A stretch of DNA of 64,000 nt, from positions 356,881 to 420,880 of the forward strand of contig NZ_FXAZ01000005.1 in NCBI RefSeq assembly GCF_900177815.1, read 5' to 3'. This DNA is from Paenibacillus aquistagni. GTDB lineage: Bacteria > Bacillota > Bacilli > Paenibacillales > Paenibacillaceae. Below, in pieces: positions 43,290-51,593 of this stretch. Both the position numbers and the translations under genes were made by a program. The notes beneath the pieces were generated by a model. It was not told where the DNA came from and did not search any database. It worked only from the letters and a program-made list of their open reading frames with translations. Every line of letters begins with the position of its first letter. Position 1 is the first letter of the stretch.

Positions 43290-44183
43290 TCACATGCCAA
43301 CGAGGCGTACAACGCTCGTCATCTCAAGCTTCTCCATCAGCGTGGATACCTGATTGCGATCAGGGTCAAAGAAGCATGATTCTATATCACAAGCAAGCGG
43401 CGCATCGCAATCAATCGTCGCAAGCTTGCGTGATAGATGAAGCATATCGAGATCTGCTTCAATCTTCGTGCGCACTCCTTTAGCCAACTCTTCCATGTTG
43501 CCTAGAATGCCCTCAATAGAGCCATATTGCTGAACCAGTTTGTAGGCTGTCTTCTCTCCGATGCCGCGCACTCCAGGATAATTGTCTGAAGTGTCGCCCA
43601 TCAGCCCTTTAATATCAATAACCTGATCTGGAAGGATCTGGCGTTCTTCCTGCAAGTATTCCGGTGTGTACACAGCGTAATTGCCATGCCCCTTCTTCAT
43701 AATAATAACCTTCGTATGATCATGGACAAGCTGAAGCATATCATGGTCTCCCGTCAGCACCATCACATCATATTCCTCACGATACAAGCGTGAAAGGGTG
43801 CCAATGCAATCATCCGCTTCATAGCCCTCAACGGAAATATTCGGAATGCCGAAAGCGTCCATAACATCCTTCATCATCTGAAACTGTGGCACAAGATCCT
43901 CCGGGCATTCAGCACGGTTTGCTTTGTAGTCGGTAAACTGCTCTGAGCGAAACGTCTTGCTCCCAAGATCCCAGCAGCAAGCAATATGTGTAGGCTTGAA
44001 CGTCTCCACCGCGTCCCAGAAGTATCGCATATAACCATACACTGCATTCGTCGGAGTCCCGTCCTTCATGCGCCGAATAGAACCGCCATACGCGGTTGCA
44101 TAATATGCCCGGAATAATACCGCCATGCCATCTACAAGCATTAAGCTAGGTCTAGAAATATCAACAGGCTCTATCATTTCCAC
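43290..44183 (-). CDS. 5'-3' exonuclease / flap endonuclease (YpcP-like)
   Basis: A 297-residue free-standing version of the 5'-nuclease domain of DNA polymerase I. The acidic metal-site motifs are 'LVDGMAVLFRAYYA', 'ACCWDLGSKTFRSEQFTDYKANR', 'VEGYEADDCIGTLSR', 'MVLTGDHDMLQLV' and 'IKGLMGDTSDNYPGVRGIGEKTAYKLVQQYGSIEGIL'; the last is the helix-hairpin-helix that binds DNA. It removes RNA primers and flaps during replication and repair, and Firmicutes usually have it beside a full PolA. The start is uncertain: GTG 44183 lies 13 bases after AAGGAG, and an ATG two codons later is possible. Monocistronic. Confidence 0.93.
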   Translation of the reverse strand: MEMIEPVDISRPSLMLVDGMAVLFRAYYATAYGGSIRRMKDGTPTNAVYGYMRYFWDAVETFKPTHIACCWDLGSKTFRSEQFTDYKANRAECPEDLVPQFQMMKDVMDAFGIPNISVEGYEADDCIGTLSRLYREEYDVMVLTGDHDMLQLVHDHTKVIIMKKGHGNYAVYTPEYLQEERQILPDQVIDIKGLMGDTSDNYPGVRGIGEKTAYKLVQQYGSIEGILGNMEELAKGVRTKIEADLDMLHLSRKLATIDCDAPLACDIESCFFDPDRNQVSTLMEKLEMTSVVRLVGM

Positions 44184-44390
44184 GATATCTATTGCACTCC
44201 TTTTATTTCATAAACTAGGGTCTATCCTTATCCAAACTCTTATCAGTATAGCATGAGTCCTCGATGCGTTCGATGTCGGTTTATGGCAGCAAGTCCAGCC
44301 TAGGCAGCTGGATCAACAAAAGATTCTTCTCTCCTATTTTGCTCACCAATCGCTTAGGAGGACTTTTAACATGCCCGCTGCACCGACTTT

Positions 44391-44750
44391 TTAAGCCCAG
44401 ATCATTTCGTACTCATGTTCACGGAAGCCAACGGTAACCTTTTGACCATCCGTAACCACAGGCCGCTTGATCAGCTTGCCATTCGATGCCAGAAGCTTAA
44501 TCTGCTCCTCGCGGCTCATTGCAGGAAGCTTGTCCTTCAGCGCCATGGATTTGTATACTTCTCCTGAAGTGTTGAACCATTTCTTCAACTCAAGGCCGCT
44601 AAGTTCAATCCATTTGGTCAGTTCCTCTGCAGTTGGCGGCTCCTCCACAATTGGAATTAGCTTGAGCTCATGATGATGCTCCTCAAGCCATTTTATCGCT
44701 TTGCGGCATGTTCCGCATTTCGCATAATGATATACGATTAATTGACTCAT
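44391..44750 (-). CDS. ArsC/Spx-family thioredoxin-fold protein (YusI-like)
   Basis: A 119-residue protein of the ArsC/Spx/YffB fold. Cys12-x2-Cys15 lies in 'YAKCGTCRKAIKWLEEH', and the family's 'LLASNGKLIKRPVVTDGQKVTVGF' stretch near residue 88-110 contains the basic residue of the active pocket. Spx, which binds RNA polymerase, also has a CxxC; the overall sequence here is nearer to YusI-type 'arsenate reductase family' proteins, so true arsenate reduction is not implied. It lies 6 bases after the pseudouridine synthase gene and is probably the last gene of that operon. Confidence 0.85.
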   Translation of the reverse strand: MSQLIVYHYAKCGTCRKAIKWLEEHHHELKLIPIVEEPPTAEELTKWIELSGLELKKWFNTSGEVYKSMALKDKLPAMSREEQIKLLASNGKLIKRPVVTDGQKVTVGFREHEYEMIWA

Positions 44751-44756
44751 TATCTT

Positions 44757-45782
44757 CTAATCTCCCTTCCGTGCTCTTTGCTGCAAATCATGTTCAAGAT
44801 GAACAAGATCCTCGGGTAACGGAGCTTCAAACACTACTTTCTCCCGAGTCATAGGATGGATGAAGGACAGCTCGACGGCATGGAGAGCATGCCGCTTCAG
44901 TTCATGATGCAAGACCCCGTTCGGATTATAGAACTTGTCACCTATCAAAGGGCAGCCAATATGCTGCATATGCACCCGGATCTGATGGGTCCTTCCCGTC
45001 TCCAGCCTGCAGCTAACCTTCGCTGCTTGCGTGCCCAAAGCAGGATAAACAGCCAACGTTCGATAATGCGTAATGGAGTCGTAGCCTGCTGGCGTGACAA
45101 TCCGAAGATGACGATCAACAGGGTCACGATCAATCGGCGCATGAACAGTACCCTCTACAGGATGAGGAGCGCCTTCAACAAAGGCAATATAACGCTTGCC
45201 CATCTCGCCGCGCTGCATCTGCTCGGAGAGCTGCTGGTGGGCATAAGCGTGCTTGGCTACGACGAGCACGCCTGAGGTCTCCTGATCCAAGCGATGAACT
45301 GGTCGAAATCTCGTTTGTTCGCCTCGGCTTCTCCAATAATGAACCACACCATTGGCCAATGTCCCATTCGGGAATCCATATGTCGGGTGAACGACGATGT
45401 CAGGAGGTTTGTTCAGCACCAGAATATCGTCATCTTCATGAATGATCTCAATTGGAATCGGTTCAGGAACAATGGTCTCCTTTTGCGGTTCTGCCACACG
45501 AATGACAACCTCGTCTCCCGCCGATAAGGCCTTGTGATTGTAGGAACGCCCGCCATTGACGGTTATTGCATTCTCCAGCTTTTTCAATCGTGTAATTAAT
45601 CGTCTGGATAGATGGAGACGCGATAAGAGCACCGTCCTCAATTGAATGCCGTCCTCATGTTCTTGAACCTGATAGGTTAAGTGAGCCGATTCCCAGATCG
45701 GCTGATCGCTGTCCTCTTTGCTTGTAATGGTGTGCAAAAGAGCATCTGAGCCTTGAAGAGGACGCTCCTTGTCATCTTTCAT
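44757..45782 (-). CDS. RluA-family pseudouridine synthase
   Basis: A 341-residue enzyme isomerising uridine to pseudouridine in rRNA or tRNA. An N-terminal S4-like RNA-binding segment ('LSRRLITRLKKLENAITVNGG', about 60-80) precedes the catalytic domain with 'ILVLNKPPDIVVHPT' and the active-site Asp in 'RPVHRLDQETSGVLVVAK', then 'GRTHQIRVHMQHIGCPLIGD'. The first ~45 residues are a family-atypical polar extension. ATG 45782 has AAGGAG upstream and follows the stop of the adenosyltransferase gene directly. Whether it acts on 23S rRNA (RluD/RluC-like) or tRNA is not decidable here. Confidence 0.92.
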   Translation of the reverse strand: MKDDKERPLQGSDALLHTITSKEDSDQPIWESAHLTYQVQEHEDGIQLRTVLLSRLHLSRRLITRLKKLENAITVNGGRSYNHKALSAGDEVVIRVAEPQKETIVPEPIPIEIIHEDDDILVLNKPPDIVVHPTYGFPNGTLANGVVHYWRSRGEQTRFRPVHRLDQETSGVLVVAKHAYAHQQLSEQMQRGEMGKRYIAFVEGAPHPVEGTVHAPIDRDPVDRHLRIVTPAGYDSITHYRTLAVYPALGTQAAKVSCRLETGRTHQIRVHMQHIGCPLIGDKFYNPNGVLHHELKRHALHAVELSFIHPMTREKVVFEAPLPEDLVHLEHDLQQRARKGD

Positions 45783-45783
45783 G

Positions 45784-46368
45784 CTACTCCTTCTTCTCCT
45801 TGCGGCTGAATACAACAGCGCTTCGTGCATATTCGACGTCTTGAACCTGCAGAAGTCCGTTCGCTCTTCTCGCTGCCACGAAGAAATAATCGGATAAGCG
45901 GTTCACATACTGTTGGGCGTATGGATTAATCTCTTCTGAGCGAGCCAAGCTTACTACATGTCTTTCCGCACGGCGGCATACGGTTCTGCACACATGCAGC
46001 GCGCTCGCTAACGCACTGCCTCCAGGCAAAATAAATCGTCTCAATTCCACATTTGCTGCGTTATGCTCATCAATCCAACGCTCCAAACGAAGAACGAGAT
46101 CCTCCGTCACTTTATATGTAACCTTCCCAAGCTTGTCTTCAGCAAAAGCGAGATCTGAACCACAGTCAAACAGCTCATGCTGGATGTTCTGCAATTGCTC
46201 TCTCAGCTCAGCGTATGAATCTTCTGCTGCATGGGTTAACGCCACACCTACAAACGCATTCAATTCATCTAGCTGACCGTATGCCTCTACTCGAAGATGG
46301 TCCTTCGGAACACGTCCCCCTTTAAGGGAAGTCATGCCTTCATCACCCGTACGTGTATAGATATTCAT
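45784..46368 (-). CDS. PduO-type ATP:cob(I)alamin adenosyltransferase
   Basis: A 194-residue enzyme that makes adenosylcobalamin from ATP and cob(I)alamin. The family motifs are 'IYTRTGDEGMTSLKGGRVPKDHLRVEAYGQLDELNAFVGVAL' at the N-terminus and 'RFILPGGSALASALHVCRTVCRRAERHVVSL' near residue 112-142, the latter holding the ATP-binding Arg residues. It forms trimers. No B12-dependent enzyme or other cobalamin gene is in the window. The stop codon is 1 base before the start of the pseudouridine synthase gene, so the genes are translationally coupled. Confidence 0.94.
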   Translation of the reverse strand: MNIYTRTGDEGMTSLKGGRVPKDHLRVEAYGQLDELNAFVGVALTHAAEDSYAELREQLQNIQHELFDCGSDLAFAEDKLGKVTYKVTEDLVLRLERWIDEHNAANVELRRFILPGGSALASALHVCRTVCRRAERHVVSLARSEEINPYAQQYVNRLSDYFFVAARRANGLLQVQDVEYARSAVVFSRKEKKE

Positions 46369-46410
46369 GTCTGTTCTCCTCCTGTGCCATATTGAAATGA
46401 ACGATGTGGA

Positions 46411-46971
46411 TTATTGCTTGTCTGTCATCATTTTGAGCACTTCAACCGAACGTTCCACATTTGGTGCATTGGCTGGAATCGCAATGAGAAATTCAGGGTT
46501 CGTCACTCCATGCTTCTCCATAAATGGCAGCTTGCTAACTGGCAATGCATACAGATGCTCCTCTAGCACGTCTTTTTTCTCTTTTCCATCGCCTGGCTCT
46601 ACAAGCCCTTCCATTACACCCTCTGCATATTGCTCTTGATCAAAATAGGAATCGAGTACAATATGCCCGCCATTGCGAGAATATGCTTTGATATCATCCT
46701 TAGGCAGAATGATCAGACTGTTCTTATTCGCTGCATATTCAATAAGCAGACGCTGAATATTGTACATCGGCGGTGATACCACTTGAATCGTGAACTGATC
46801 CTTGTATTGTTCAGTCAAATCATCCTGAATCGCTGTCGTGATCTCGCTTGGCACGGCTCCCTGCGCCATCATAAACATCGTAAAATCAGCAGGCTCTTCA
46901 CCACATGCATTTAATACAAGCATACTCATGAACAAGCTGAGGACGACCAGCCCACGTCTAATTCCTCTCAT
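46411..46971 (-). CDS. lipoprotein of unknown function
   Basis: A 186-residue lipoprotein. A signal peptide (about 1-22) ends in lipobox 'LVLNAC' with Cys at about 23. The mature part ('DFTMFMMAQGAVPSEITTAIQDDL', 'QRLLIEYAANKNSLIILPKDDI', 'VTNPEFLIAIPANAPNVERSVEVLK') is an alpha/beta sequence somewhat like a fragment of an extracellular solute-binding protein, but no family is recognised. ATG 46971 has GAGGGG upstream; a GTG one codon earlier is also possible. It is 42 bases upstream of the adenosyltransferase gene and may be co-transcribed, but a link to cobalamin is only positional. Confidence 0.75.
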   Translation of the reverse strand: MRGIRRGLVVLSLFMSMLVLNACGEEPADFTMFMMAQGAVPSEITTAIQDDLTEQYKDQFTIQVVSPPMYNIQRLLIEYAANKNSLIILPKDDIKAYSRNGGHIVLDSYFDQEQYAEGVMEGLVEPGDGKEKKDVLEEHLYALPVSKLPFMEKHGVTNPEFLIAIPANAPNVERSVEVLKMMTDKQ

Positions 46972-47105
46972 CACTATTCCCCTCTCATTGGCGAACCATA
47001 TCTTTATCTATTCCTTTTCATCTTATCATAAAGGCAATATACAACAAAAGCAGACCCTATTAGGGCCTGCTCCTCAATATTCACCAATTCATATGAGTAC
47101 AACCA

Positions 47106-47369
47106 TTACTTGTTCGTGTTAGCAGACTTCATATATTCATTGATCTTCAGGTCCAACAAGCTGCTGATCTCGATGACATTGTCAGCAGTGAAGGACTGCT
47201 CTTGTTGAAACATTTGCTCCATTTGCTTGCGGAGAACACGGATTTCTTGCTCAAGTTCAAGCAGGCTGGATGAAACGTTTCTTGCTTTGTCCGACCATGT
47301 AACAGAATGGCGTTCTTCACGAATCACTTGACGGGATAAGTTGGTAAATGCCAAGTCTGAACAAAACAA
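47106..47369 (-). CDS. Spo0E-like aspartyl-phosphate phosphatase
   Basis: An 87-residue helical-hairpin protein. The C-terminal half 'LEQEIRVLRKQMEQMF...VIEISSLLDLKINEYMKS' follows the Spo0E-family pattern, with the SxxxDxxI-type motif ('SSLLDLKI', about 67-76). Spo0E proteins remove phosphate from Spo0A and so delay sporulation. The N-terminal ~35 residues are an extension absent from the shortest members. The start is TTG 47369, 8 bases after AAGGAGG. An imperfect inverted repeat (TTTGACACA...TGTATCAAA) lies upstream at about 47436-47462 and could be regulatory. Confidence 0.65.
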   Translation of the reverse strand: MFCSDLAFTNLSRQVIREERHSVTWSDKARNVSSSLLELEQEIRVLRKQMEQMFQQEQSFTADNVIEISSLLDLKINEYMKSANTNK

Positions 47370-47505
47370 GTTCTATTCCTCCTTCCGCTGCTTGATTAGT
47401 ATAGGGTATTCTTCCAAATGATGGAACAAACCTATTTGACACATTTCACATTGTATCAAACGTTTTTATGAAAAACTAGCATTTTTTATCTGATTATGCA
47501 TGTTT

Positions 47506-48705
47506 TTAACGTTCTTGTCTGATTTTTGTCACAAGCTCTCCCATACGCTCGATTGCTTCCGTTAATTGTTGTACGGATGTTGCATAAGAACAGCGGAGGA
47601 AGCCTTCGCCTCCCTGGCCGAATACATTGCCTGGAACAGCTGCGACCTTCGCTTCGTACAGAAGCCTTGTTGCAAACTCTTCAGAAGTTAAACCCGTCGA
47701 TTGGATCGATGGGAATGCGTAGAACGCACCTTGTGGTTCATGGCAATCCAGGCCGATATCTCGGAACCCTTTGACAACTAAGCGTCGACGCATATTATAG
47801 GACTCTACCATGCGGTCCTTCTCATCCAAGCCGTGCTTCAGCGCTTCAAGTGCTGCAACTTGTCCCATTACAGGCGCACACATGACGGTATATTGATGAA
47901 TCTTAAGCATCGCTTGGGTCAATTCCTCATGAGCGCACACATAGCCCATCCGCCAGCCTGTCATGGCGAATGCCTTGGAGAAGCCGCTGACGAGAATCGT
48001 ACGATCTTTCATGCCAGGCAAAGAAGCAAAGCTTACATGCTTCTGATCATAGGTAAGCTCTGCGTAGATCTCATCAGAGATTACAATAAGATCATTCTCC
48101 TCAATAATCTTCGCGATCGGCAGCCAATCTTCTCTTGTCATAATGCCGCCAGTCGGATTGCTTGGATAGCAAAGGATGAGCACCTTCGAGTTAGGCGTGA
48201 TCGCCTTCTGGAGAGATTCGGCTGTCAGCTTGAAGCCGTCCTTCGCGAAGGTTTCAATGCCGACCGGAACACCGCCGCCGATCGATACAATCGGAGAGTA
48301 CGATATATAGCACGGTTCTGGTATCAAGATCTCGTCGCCTGGCTCCACAAGAGCACGAAGCGCAAGGTCGATTGCTTCCGAGCCGCCAACAGTTACGATC
48401 ATTTCCTTACCCGGATCATACTGAATCTGGAATGAGCGATCAAGATACTCTGCAATTGCTTCACGAAGTTCTGGCATTCCCGCATTCGAGGTATATCGAG
48501 TCTGTCCACGCTCTAGTGAATAGACGCATGCCTCGCGCACATGCCATGGAGTACTGAAGTCCGGTTCCCCCACGCCAAGCGTGATAATATCCTTATTGCC
48601 GCTAACCAGATCAAAAAACTTGCGAATGCCGGATGGAGCAATATCTCTTACTCGTGCATTCAAGTATCTTCCCATATCTCGTGAGCCTATCGTTTCATTG
48701 TTCAC
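47506..48705 (-). CDS. alaT: class I aminotransferase, probable alanine transaminase
   Basis: A 399-residue fold-type I aminotransferase with 'VGEPDFSTPWHVREA', 'TVGGSEAIDLALRAL', 'LCYPSNPTGGI', and the PLP lysine in 'LVSGFSKAFAMTGWRMGY', ending 'GEGFLRCSYATSVQQLTEAIERM'. It is very like B. subtilis YugH/AlaT. The Lrp-type regulator gene that precedes it by 11 bases has the same order as B. subtilis alaR-alaT. It interconverts alanine and pyruvate with a 2-oxoacid/amino-acid partner. ATG 48705 overlaps the region just after the alaR stop, so the pair is one operon. Confidence 0.9.
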   Translation of the reverse strand: MNNETIGSRDMGRYLNARVRDIAPSGIRKFFDLVSGNKDIITLGVGEPDFSTPWHVREACVYSLERGQTRYTSNAGMPELREAIAEYLDRSFQIQYDPGKEMIVTVGGSEAIDLALRALVEPGDEILIPEPCYISYSPIVSIGGGVPVGIETFAKDGFKLTAESLQKAITPNSKVLILCYPSNPTGGIMTREDWLPIAKIIEENDLIVISDEIYAELTYDQKHVSFASLPGMKDRTILVSGFSKAFAMTGWRMGYVCAHEELTQAMLKIHQYTVMCAPVMGQVAALEALKHGLDEKDRMVESYNMRRRLVVKGFRDIGLDCHEPQGAFYAFPSIQSTGLTSEEFATRLLYEAKVAAVPGNVFGQGGEGFLRCSYATSVQQLTEAIERMGELVTKIRQER

Positions 48706-48716
48706 GTTCCATCACC

Positions 48717-49217
48717 TCACGGAGAGATCACAAGACGATGATCATCTTCATGATCTTCATAAATAATGCCGTCCTGCTTGTATTTCTTTAAAATAAAGTG
48801 AGTTTTCGTAGATAGCACGGATTCGATAGGGGAAAGCTTGTCAGAGACAAAGTTTGCCACTTCACGGAGGTTCTTGCCTTCCACTTCAACGAGAAGATCA
48901 TACGCGCCAGACATTAAGTAGACGGATTTAACTTGTGGGAACAAATAGATCCGCTCTGCAATTCCTTCAAACCCGCGCTCGCGCTCAGGTGTAATCTGAA
49001 CTTCGATAAGTGCTGTAACCTTGTCCTCATCCACCTTGCTCCAGTTGACCACTGTAGCATATTTCACAATGACATTATCTTCTTCCATCTGAGCGATTGC
49101 GTCACGTATCTCTTTTTCTTTTACGCCTAGAAGTGTTGCAAGAAGCTCTGGAGATCGGCGCGCATCTTCTTTTAGCAGGGTCAAAATATTAAGGCTTAAT
49201 TCACTAAGTTCCTTCAT
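48717..49217 (-). CDS. alaR: Lrp/AsnC-family regulator AlaR
   Basis: A 166-residue regulator with an N-terminal winged helix-turn-helix (about 5-60, 'ILTLLKEDARRSPELLATLLGVKEKEIRDAIAQMEEDNVI') and a C-terminal RAM/AsnC ligand domain ('ERIYLFPQVKSVYLMSGAYDLLVEVEGKNLREVANFVSDKL', then 'THFILKKYKQDGI'). The length equals B. subtilis AlaR (YugG), with matching end '...VISP'. In B. subtilis it is a transcription activator of the alaRT operon responding to alanine. It is the first gene of the operon here; ATG 49217 has a GGGAGGA-type site upstream. Confidence 0.92.
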   Translation of the reverse strand: MKELSELSLNILTLLKEDARRSPELLATLLGVKEKEIRDAIAQMEEDNVIVKYATVVNWSKVDEDKVTALIEVQITPERERGFEGIAERIYLFPQVKSVYLMSGAYDLLVEVEGKNLREVANFVSDKLSPIESVLSTKTHFILKKYKQDGIIYEDHEDDHRLVISP

Positions 49218-49384
49218 TCAAGACGGTCCTCCCACGATTGTTTATGCAACATAAATTGTATCGCTCTATCATTTAGCATGCAATGTTAAGAATGTGTGTT
49301 CATAATAGATATGACCATATGATACACCTATTGCAACTTTCTGCCAAGGACTTAAGGTAACAATCCCTGACAGAACACGGCAAA

Positions 49385-49430
49385 TAAAAATGACCTATGA
49401 CAGGGAGCAAAGCCCTTCCATAGGTCATTA
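49385..49430 (-). terminator. terminator after the CotF-like operon
   Basis: AATGACCTATG (49389-49399) pairs with CATAGGTCATT (49419-49429); on the minus strand TTTTTATTTG follows. Confidence 0.82.
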
Positions 49431-49484
49431 GACGGATCATGCATAGGTTCAATAAGAAGCTTGATGCATGCCCTGAACGCTCAC

Positions 49485-49880
49485 TTACATGTATGAGTGA
49501 CCGTGATGGTCTTGCTGATTATGCTGCGCTTGAAAGCTAGCGTAAGTATTGCTATGATTGTCCATCCCGTGCTGCTGGCCTTGCTTCTGCTGCAAAAATT
49601 GCTGTGTTTTCTGCATATTTTGCTGGTTTTGTTGAAGCTGCTTATTGATCTCTTGCTTCAGCACAGGTGAGGAAGCACTGTACATATTTAGCTGGTCCAT
49701 TAAATAGTACAAATCACCCTGTAGCTTTAAGGTGCTGTTGGTTAGGTCTGTAAACATTTGCCGAACGACAGGACAGCTCGCCTCTGTTACTGCTGTCGTA
49801 TATTCACGAGACGTGCGCTTCAAATCAGCAAGAATCGTATACAGCATATCTTCTTCTGGCATGAACGATGATTGATGCAT
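49485..49880 (-). CDS. CotF-family spore coat protein
   Basis: A 131-residue protein. Residues 8-75 form a helical CotF-like bundle ('EDMLYTILADLKRTSREYTTAVTEASCPVVRQMFTDLTNSTLKLQGDLYYLMDQ'), followed by a Gln/His-rich tail with runs of QQ ('QQKQGQQHGMDNHSNTY', ending 'DHHGHSYM'). CotF proteins are spore-coat components made late in the mother cell. The gene follows a related short gene by 32 bases and ends in a terminator, forming a two-gene operon. AAAGGAGGG precedes ATG 49880. No clear sigma-K promoter was found by eye. Confidence 0.82.
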   Translation of the reverse strand: MHQSSFMPEEDMLYTILADLKRTSREYTTAVTEASCPVVRQMFTDLTNSTLKLQGDLYYLMDQLNMYSASSPVLKQEINKQLQQNQQNMQKTQQFLQQKQGQQHGMDNHSNTYASFQAQHNQQDHHGHSYM

Positions 49881-49912
49881 GGGAATATCCCTCCTTTTCT
49901 AGGATGAAGAGC

Positions 49913-50158
49913 TTAGCCTTGTTGTGGCTGAGTTGGTGCCATATTCGCGTGCTGAGAGATTGCGTTTGTCAGCGTATGAATATGCTGCTGATGCGTTTGG
50001 ATAAAGCTGTTAAGCAAATGATTAACCTCTTGGTGAACTTGGCTTGCAGCTGTTGCTGCTGCCTGCTTCAACAACAGATCCTCATTGGAAATGCAATCCA
50101 CAATATACTCCAATTCCTTGCCTGACAAAGGCTTCATACTCATTCCTGAAGCTTGCAT
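49913..50158 (-). CDS. short CotF-like spore coat protein
   Basis: An 81-residue protein resembling the first helices of CotF-family proteins ('MKPLSGKELEYIVDCISNEDLLLKQAAATAASQVHQEVNHLLNSFIQTHQQHIHTLTNAI') with a short Pro/Gln tail. Together with the next gene it may supply two partners of a coat complex. ATG 50158 is chosen because AAAGGAGATG sits just upstream; a TTG 18 bases earlier overlaps that site. It is divergent from the flavin oxidoreductase gene, whose ATG is 87 bases away. Confidence 0.75.
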   Translation of the reverse strand: MQASGMSMKPLSGKELEYIVDCISNEDLLLKQAAATAASQVHQEVNHLLNSFIQTHQQHIHTLTNAISQHANMAPTQPQQG

Positions 50159-50244
50159 GCTGTCATCTCCTTTCAAGTCTTTCTTCCACGTATTATGGGC
50201 CAGTCATTAGGGAATTATGTAACTGGAAAAGGAGAGATATACGC

Positions 50245-51477
50245 ATGAAGCTAAAAAGCGGCACACCTGGCTGGCCTGAGCTCACAGCAGCGACTTGGAG
50301 CTACTCAACCCTTGAGCAAGATCTAGAATGTGAGGTGCTTGTTGTGGGAGCCGGCATGAGCGGCGCGCTCATCTCTCATGAACTTGTAAGCAAAGGAATC
50401 CATACTGTCACCGTGGACAAGCGTCAAGTTGGAGCTGGAAGCACCTGTGCGAACACAGGCCTGCTTCAGTTCTGTAATGACAAGCCGTTAAGAGCTTGCA
50501 TGCATACGTTCGGAAGAGACAATGCGGTACGCTTCTACACGCTTTGCAAGCAAGCAGTCGAGAAGCTAAGCGCCATTCATGATTCTCTCATGACAAAGGT
50601 AGATTTTGTCCCTAGAAGCAGCTTGTATTTAGCCAGCACTTCAGAAGATGTCAAGGAACATCGTGAAGAATACAAACTTTTGCAGCAGCATGGCTTCGAT
50701 GTGGAATGGTGGGATCAGGCCCAGATTGAGACGGCCTTTGGGTTCGTGAAGCCTGCTGCGATCGTCACCCATGGCGATGCAGAGGTGAATCCATATGCCT
50801 TTGTGCATGCGCTGTTTGAGACTTCGACCAAGCGCTATGGCCTCCAACTGTATGAGCATACACGAATTGAGCGGCGCGAAGAACACGATCAACACATTGT
50901 ATTGATTACAGACAAAGGCTTCAGGATTAAGGCATCGCATGTCGTCTATGCAATGGGCTATGAGACGCAAGAAATGAAACGAGATCAAAATGCCGTTCTA
51001 GAAAGCAGCTTTGCGCTTGTCACCAAGCCAGTGGAGGGGCTCGAAGAGGCTTGGCCGCAGCGTATGCTCATATGGGAGACCGCTAGACCCTATAAGTATT
51101 TTCGAACGACACCAGATCAAAGAATTGTAGCGGGCGGGTTTGACTTTGGCTCCATCATACCAGAGGAGCGTGAGCGAATGCTTCATCATACAACGAAGCG
51201 GCTCGAAAGCGAGATTGCGGCTCTATTTCCAAAGCTTCATCCTATCGAAGCAGAATATAGCTGGTCGGCTGTCTTTGGCAGTACGCATGACGGCTATCCA
51301 ATGATCGGCATGCATCCAAAGTACCCCCGCTCCACCTTTATTGAAGGATATGGAGGCAACGGAACCGTATACTGTGCGATTGCTACTGATATTATTCCAG
51401 CCTTGATTAAGACGGGCTTCCATCCCGATGCCCATTTGTTTCAATTCGAGCGTCCCCATTATCCTTCCTCCCCTTAG
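50245..51477 (+). CDS. FAD-dependent amine/amino-acid oxidase (DAO family)
   Basis: A 410-residue flavoprotein. The nucleotide-binding motif 'CEVLVVGAGMSGALISHELVSKG' lies at about residue 30, 'VDKRQVGAGSTCANTGLLQF' follows, and the C-terminal FAD contacts are in 'EAEYSWSAVFGSTHDGYPMIG' and 'FIEGYGGNGTVYCAIATDII'. This is the glycine/D-amino-acid oxidase and gamma-glutamylputrescine oxidase group; the substrate is not clear. Open frame extends about 200 bases upstream, but ATG 50245 has AAAGGAGAG about 10 bases before it and starts at the usual place. Monocistronic with a terminator. Confidence 0.88.
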   Translation: MKLKSGTPGWPELTAATWSYSTLEQDLECEVLVVGAGMSGALISHELVSKGIHTVTVDKRQVGAGSTCANTGLLQFCNDKPLRACMHTFGRDNAVRFYTLCKQAVEKLSAIHDSLMTKVDFVPRSSLYLASTSEDVKEHREEYKLLQQHGFDVEWWDQAQIETAFGFVKPAAIVTHGDAEVNPYAFVHALFETSTKRYGLQLYEHTRIERREEHDQHIVLITDKGFRIKASHVVYAMGYETQEMKRDQNAVLESSFALVTKPVEGLEEAWPQRMLIWETARPYKYFRTTPDQRIVAGGFDFGSIIPEERERMLHHTTKRLESEIAALFPKLHPIEAEYSWSAVFGSTHDGYPMIGMHPKYPRSTFIEGYGGNGTVYCAIATDIIPALIKTGFHPDAHLFQFERPHYPSSP

Positions 51478-51493
51478 GCAAAGGAACTCCATG

Positions 51494-51535
51494 AAAAAGG
51501 CAGATTCAGACCAAAACGTCTAAATCTGCCTTTAT
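51494..51535. terminator. terminator between the flavoprotein gene and the MFS gene
   Basis: AAAGGCAGATT (51496-51506) pairs with AATCTGCCTTT (51523-51533); A and T runs on both sides, so it can serve both convergent genes. Confidence 0.85.
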
Positions 51536-51593
51536 AATCTGCAATAACATCTGCAGCTCGCCAAAAGCCTTTGAAAGCAGCTCTTCGAAATGT

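Noticed and set aside
44391..44750. Arsenic-resistance gene (arsC)
   Set aside because: The protein is of the Spx/YusI branch and no arsR, arsB or acr3 is nearby; arsenate reduction is not supported.
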